NCBI GenBank assembly: GCA_025917655.1
Contig: CP084611.1
Coordinates: 5,146,001 to 5,210,000 of the forward strand
Origin: Chlorella sorokiniana
Taxonomy: Eukaryota > Chlorophyta > Trebouxiophyceae > Chlorellales > Chlorellaceae
DNA length: 64,000 nt
Reading direction: 5' to 3'
Shown here: in pieces, positions 59,337-64,000 of the stretch
How the letters are laid out: each line of letters starts with the position of its first letter
Numbering within the stretch: the first letter of the stretch is position 1
The notes under the pieces: model-generated
What the model saw: only the letters and a program-made list of their open reading frames with translations
Told to the model about the DNA's origin: nothing
The model's database searches: none
Translations under genes and position numbers: made by a program

Positions 59337-61272
59337 TCACCTCTTGCGGGTCAGCAGCGGCACGTCGTCGTCGCTGTCGCTGCCTGCGGGCGGCCATGTG
59401 CAGCACATCATGCAAAGTGTGAGCAGGTCAGGGGGCAAATATCAGGGGTGCAGTCATGGCGGCCGAGTGCGGCGCGGCTGCAATCCCCTCAGACAAACTA
59501 CCAGAAGAGCTGCCTTGCGCACAGCAGGCAGCACGGCAGAAGCGGCACAGGGAACAGCACGAGCGCCATCCACAGCATTTTGAGGTAAACGGCCATTGCA
59601 TTCTGTGCCTTTGCAGCCAATCGCACCCGACAGGCCGCCGTCTTCAAAAGCGACGTCGCGCTTCGTGGGTGGCTTCTTCTTGGCTGCAGGCGCCGCCTTC
59701 CGGGCTGCGGGCGCCGCCTTCTTGGCTGGCGCGGCCTTCTTGGCGCTTTTGAAGTCGTCTGCGTCCTCTTCGCTATCTGCGGCGGAAGCAAACAACAGCA
59801 ACAACCAACGTAAGGAAATAACCCAAATGGAGCATGTTATTAGTGCACAGCGGATCTCGCAGTGGCAGGCAACTGCAACCAAACCCGGCCATATGTGCGC
59901 AGGGACAGCGGCTACTCTGCAACTCTCACCCTCTGCAGCCCGCTTTCGCTTTGCTGTCGTGCCGCTGCCCGTCGCCTTCTTCCTGGCCGGCGCCTTTGCG
60001 GGCGAGGGGCGCCCTTGCGCTTCTGCACAGGCAGCACGCACGGCGGCGCTGCCGCATCAGTGCCCAACCATGCCGGCTGGATGGCAGCCGGGTTCGCAGT
60101 CTGCCATGCGTCACTCACAAGGCCGAGCCCTCACCAATCCCAGGTCCCGGTGAGGCGCCTTGCACCCAACACCCCCACTGCGTCCCCGCCACCCGCGGAG
60201 CTGGGTGCTGCTGCGCGGCGGCGGGGTGATGCAGCAGCACCCGTCGCGGCAGCAGCAGCATCTCCAGCTGCACCCCCACCTGCGCCTGCTCCAGCGCCCA
60301 CGCTTCTGCCTCCTCACGCGGAAGCAGCCCATGCTGCGCACACCACCGCGTCGCCATCTCGCTGCCGGGTCGCTGCTCCTTCAAGCTCGTGTAAAAGCGG
60401 CGCAGGGGGTCCACCTATTAGCATGGGTGGGGGGGAGGAGGGGGCGAGTTACTGCGGGGTGCAGGCGCGTCCAGTCAAAGGGACGGGGAGCACGCTGCAC
60501 CACTGGGCCGCCTGACGCTGCTCTGCATGCTTGATCGGGGCAGCTCGATCAGGGACACATGGGCCAGAACAGCAGGGCCAGCAGCGCACGGCAGCTCACG
60601 AGCTGCCCCATGCAGCACACCTCTGCAGGCGTGTCCCGAGTCTGGCCCGGCAAGTCGTAGACTTTCTTCTCACGCTTCACCGTTGCCCCTGTGCTGCTGC
60701 CCTGTGATGCCCCTTCCGCCTTCTTCTTCGCCGCGGGCTTGTCTGCTGCCTTGGCCGCTGCAGCCTTGCCGTCTGCCTTGCCAGGCGCGGCTGCCTTCTT
60801 CACCCCCGCTGCTGGCTTCTTCTTGCCGTCTGTTGCCGGCTCCTGCAAGGTTGAGGATGGGGTACAGACAAGGAGGTGGTCGACAAACTGTTTGCCCAGC
60901 GCTGCTAACTTTAGCATGTGGCGTGCTTGGCTGCACAACTGGCAGGCCTTTCCGTACCTCTTTTACACCTTTTGCTGCAGTCCCAGCCTTTTTGGTTGAC
61001 AGGGGCTCTGCAGAAGCAGCGGCGGTGACAGGCGAGCGGGTGAGCGGCAACAGCGGCGGGAGGCAGCAACGTGCAAGGCGGGTGGCGGCAGCCCACCTTG
61101 CTTCAAGGTTTTACGGGCGGCTAGAGGTGCGTCGTCGTCGCTGCTGCTGCCGCCCCCTGCTCAAGAACGGAGGGGCCGCCGCTTTCTGCTCTGCTGCTGG
61201 AGGTGCCGGCGCTGCCTGTTGCCCCTTCCGTGAGGCCAGAGGGACGTCATCGTCGCTGCTGTCGCCCGACAT
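59337..61272 (-). CDS. basic nuclear-type protein with SDDDVPL motifs and a YDLPGQ domain
   Basis: Exons on the minus strand: 61272-61097, 61007-60958, 60842-60621, 60414-60280, 60022-59930, 59776-59627 and 59383-59337. The protein opens MSGDSSDDDVPLASRK, repeats SSSDDDAPLAARKTLKQ at the end of exon 1, and closes GSDSDDDVPLLTRKR, so the same acidic-then-basic motif frames it at both ends. Between are long Lys/Ala/Pro tracts (KKAAPAKKAAPAARKAAPAA), as in linker-histone-like tails. The one folded part is KVYDLPGQTRDTPAE joined to DPLRRFYTSLKEQRPGSEMA and WCAQHGLLPREEAEAWALEQ, a block I believe is conserved in plant and algal proteins but cannot name. Likely chromatin or nucleolar. An extra C in the run at 60006-60009 (plus-strand G) would keep the Lys-rich frame. 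Confidence 0.62.
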
Positions 61273-61579
61273 TGTGCTGTGCAGCAAGGTAGAGCAGTCG
61301 AGAACTCGGAAAAGTTTTCAGCGGTTGATAATTGGCTCCAAATACTCGGAATACGATGCTTTCTCGAAGAATAATGGCGATGGCGCCGCAGGGCCGGCCA
61401 TGTTCAGGTTGAGTAGGGGTGTACCTGAGGGTGTATTGCAGAGGCCGCGTAGGGGTTTCTGCCCCCGCCGATAGCCACAGCATGCTCCATAGAACGCGCA
61501 GTTGAAATTAAATCTTTGAGAGGGGACCTGCCATTCTTTCGAGAACTGGGAAGTGAAACTAACGAGGCGGTTTAAGGAC
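61273..61579. promoter_or_regulatory. divergent intergenic, nuclear protein / subtilase
   Basis: About 300 bases between two divergent start codons; AT-richer than its surroundings. Both promoters are expected here. No element assigned. Confidence 0.45.
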
Positions 61580-64000
61580 ATGAAGGCCCTGGCGCTCTTG
61601 CTGGGCGCCTGGTGCATCCTTGAATGCTCGCAGAATGTCTTGAGCCAAACAACAGCGCCATTCCCGCGCGTGTTTTTGCGGACGAGAACCATTGACACAG
61701 CTGAGGAGGCACTGAAGTGAGTCGGGCCTACCAGCGCACTTGCACGGTGCCTCAATATCCTGAGCATGGCGTGCACTGTAGCCGGCCCTGTCCGGTTGGC
61801 CAACCCTTCCGCCGCGTTGGCGGCGCCGCCCAGCTTCCGCTGCCAGCCGCCTTGCTGCCAACTGGCGGCGCGGTTGTTGCAACCCCTTTCGCAAGGCCCC
61901 GCAACCAGGCAAACCCCACCAAGCCCCGCGTTTGACTTGGCCGCGCTGTAACCTCGCACCTGCAGGCAGCAGCGGCGCCGTCTCCTGGGCGAGGCGGCCG
62001 CGTCACCGCCCTCCCACCCCCACCACACTGCCAGCGATCAATGGGGCGGCCTGCGCGGCACGCACCAGTGGCTGCTCACGCACGCGCCAGGGCTTGCAGC
62101 GCAGCAACAGGCCGAGCTGGTGGCGGCGGTAGAGGCGGCGGGGGCCATGTGGCGCATTACCTGCCAGACCACACACTGCTAGTGGTGGGCCCAGCACGCG
62201 CAGCGGTTGCCTTGGAGCAGCACCCCACGCGCTCTGGCTGGTGAGTCGGGGGCGCAACGGCGGTGTGTGTGTGTGGGGGGGCAAGAGAGGGGGCTGTGGT
62301 GCAGGAAGGGTAGGAATGCCACCTGCAGGATGACGCTGCGGCTGTTGGCTGCCATGTGCCGTGGCTGTAATGCCGCTGTACCAGCGTGGCTGCTTGCCTC
62401 AGCCGGGCCGGTGCTAGAAGCGCGTGACGTTCCTTGGCTTATTGCTGAAGGATAGCTTTTGGGGCGTGTGCCGTTCCCCCTCTTTGTTGCTTGCAGGGCC
62501 CTCTCGACGAGCAGGACAAGCTCGCCCCCGAGTGGGCCGCCCTGCTGCAGCAGCTGCGCCAGCTGCGGCCGCAGATAGAGCGCGCTGCAGCGCTGGCCGC
62601 CGCCGCCAACGGCTCGGCAGCGGCCGCCGCGTCGGCGCGGGCCGTGCAGGACGCGCTGCCGTCTGCAGCTGAGTGGGACGCGGAGCGTGGGCAGCTGCTG
62701 GTGGGTGCTGTGGTCACCTTTCCAGGCCTGGCCGGCCCCGCATCCCGTCGGATCCCTGCGGCGTCGACGCAGCAGGCGCAGCGTGCACGGCGCATCATGC
62801 TGGAGCGGCGGCGCCGCGACGCGGGCGCCGCCGCCGCCGCCGACTGGCGGCCGCACCTGCGTTCCCTGGGCGGTGCCCGGGTCAGGCGTGCTGCAGCGGA
62901 CTCTCTTCTGGTCCTGGCGCCAGCGGAGCGGCTGCAGCAGGTGCTGAGCTGGCTGGCGCAGCGTCCCGCCACGCACTGGGTGGCACCCGCGCCCAAGATG
63001 CAGCTGAACAACATTCGGGCTAGCACCATCACGCAGGTGGGTCCTCGCCGCTCCCCTTTTCTCCTGTGCTCGGCTGTTCCTCTGCTTGATTTGTGTGTTG
63101 CTGAGGCTGGCGGCATGATGCCTTTGCAGTGGCCTTTGCCATGCCATGCCATGCCATGCCATCCCTTGCTGGGGCCCTCCTAGTCACAGCGCAACTCCCG
63201 TCTGCTGCCGCCCTCCAGCTGCCGCCGCTGCCTCGATAATCCCCTCTGCCCCCTGTGTGCCTCTGCTGCAGTCGGGACGCGCCACCGCGGCAGGAAGCAG
63301 CGGCATAGACCCTGCTTTCCACCCTGTTTGGGCCGCCGGCATCACGGGGCAGGGCCAGGTTGTGGGCTGCGGGGACAGCGGCGTAGGTGAGGTGTCGGGG
63401 GCTACCCAGCCGCTGCCTCTCTCAAGCCCCAAGTCAAATACATTTATTATAGCACACCCCCACCCCCACCCACCCACCCACCAGCACATTGAGCCACCCG
63501 GACCATCACGCCTGAACCCTCATCGTGTGTTTCCTTGCCGCAGACCGCTTCCACTGCTTCTTCTCAGACTCCGCCTTCGCTTCGGCCGACGCGTGGCAGG
63601 CGGCGGTGCGCATCCAGGACGGCGTGCGCACCTTTGACTCCCCGGACCACCGCAAGATCCGGTGTGTGTGCATGCACGCATGTTGCCGTGCTGCTTGTGG
63701 GCGGCGTAAGAAACTGTGTGTCAGCAGGGGTGGTGGTGTAGGGTGTCTGGGTGCCTTTTGTGTATGTGTGCGTGTGGTGTGGTGGTGATGGGGGGGCCCT
63801 TAGACTTGCGGTCGCTGCCTGCAAGTCTTCGAAGCAGCCACACATCTTGCAGGGCCGTGCGGTCACTCTGGCTATTCCCCAGCCTGCAGCCGCCGCCGCC
63901 GCCCTTGCACGACACGTCGCGTGTTGTGCCTGTCACCCACCGCCCTGTACACGCGGCCCCGCGTGTTCAACCCCGCCCCCAGGTACCTGCGCGCCTTTGG
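61580..64000 (+). CDS. subtilisin-like serine protease (S8), 5' part
   Basis: Secreted or lumenal subtilase, cut off by the window end. Exon 1 61580-61716 begins MKALALLLGAWCILECSQN, a signal peptide. Exon 2 61966-62240 encodes a propeptide-like part (THQWLLTHAPGLAAQQQAEL, HTLLVVGPARAAVALEQHP). Exon 3 62497-63036 continues it to MQLNNIRASTITQ. Exon 4 63272-63386 carries HPVWAAGITGQGQVVGCGDS, where the Asp of GDSGVD is the first member of the catalytic triad. Exon 5 63544-63661 gives DRFHCFFSDSAF and DSPDHRKIR, and the last visible exon starts at 63983 (YLRAFG). The arrangement VVGCGDSGVD-x-x-HCFF resembles the TagC-type subtilases. His and Ser of the triad lie beyond the window. A G run at 62140-62144 appears one base short. 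Confidence 0.8.
63139..63163 (+). repeat. (CCATG)5 tandem repeat in an intron
   Basis: Five consecutive TGCCA/CCATG units in the intron following the exon that ends 63036. Confidence 0.8.

Overview
The window is GC-rich nuclear DNA from a green alga, most likely a trebouxiophyte of the Chlorella/Micractinium type. The evidence is a dense set of intron-rich genes on both strands (introns mostly 150-300 bases, GT-AG with an unusual number of GC-AG), Ala/Gly/Pro-rich low-complexity coding stretches, and plant-lineage families (SBP-box factors, membrane-anchored ubiquitin-fold protein, MORN-type PIP5K, plastid/mitochondrial BOLA). There are no bacterial, viral or organellar hallmarks and no RNA gene that I could support. 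Genes were assembled by joining conserved protein segments across splice sites, so exon ends are firm where a family motif spans them and softer in low-complexity parts.

Layout. 417-1188(-) BOLA4-like; 1630-5613(+) katanin p60 AAA ATPase; 6422-7163(+) membrane-anchored ubiquitin-fold protein; 7771-16847(-) MORN-repeat phosphatidylinositol-4-phosphate 5-kinase, head to head with a second PIP5K at 17270-23144(+). After the second kinase comes a disturbed stretch: coding-like sequence of unknown origin, a 670-base palindrome (23919-24588) and a decayed copy of the 3' end of the second kinase (25007-25670). 26047-34300(+) is a large secreted protein with a ribonuclease-T2-like domain that lacks both catalytic histidines, a LysM-like module and a proline-rich wall-type tail. 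35258-36636(+) Maf nucleotide pyrophosphatase; 37369-39066(+) and 40687-43247(+) a tandem pair of SBP-domain transcription factors; 44343-56582(-) a giant RRP5-type S1-repeat protein for ribosome biogenesis that ends in an acidic tail and lacks the usual C-terminal HAT module; 56937-58867(+) a membrane protein of unknown function; 59337-61272(-) a basic nuclear-type protein; 61580-64000(+) the 5' part of a subtilase (S8) gene cut by the window end.

Two window-wide signals cut across the genes. First, in nearly every gene the conserved reading frame is broken at a run of G or C in a way that one extra G or C would repair; the error is almost always in the same direction, which points to homopolymer under-calling in the assembly rather than to pseudogenes. 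Second, many introns on both strands share an extended 3' end built from TGTACCGC units directly before the AG, sometimes in tandem, which looks like a family of related or spreading introns (introner-like).

The genes do not form a pathway. The only clear local gene-family relationships are the divergent PIP5K pair and the tandem SBP pair, both of which look like local duplications.
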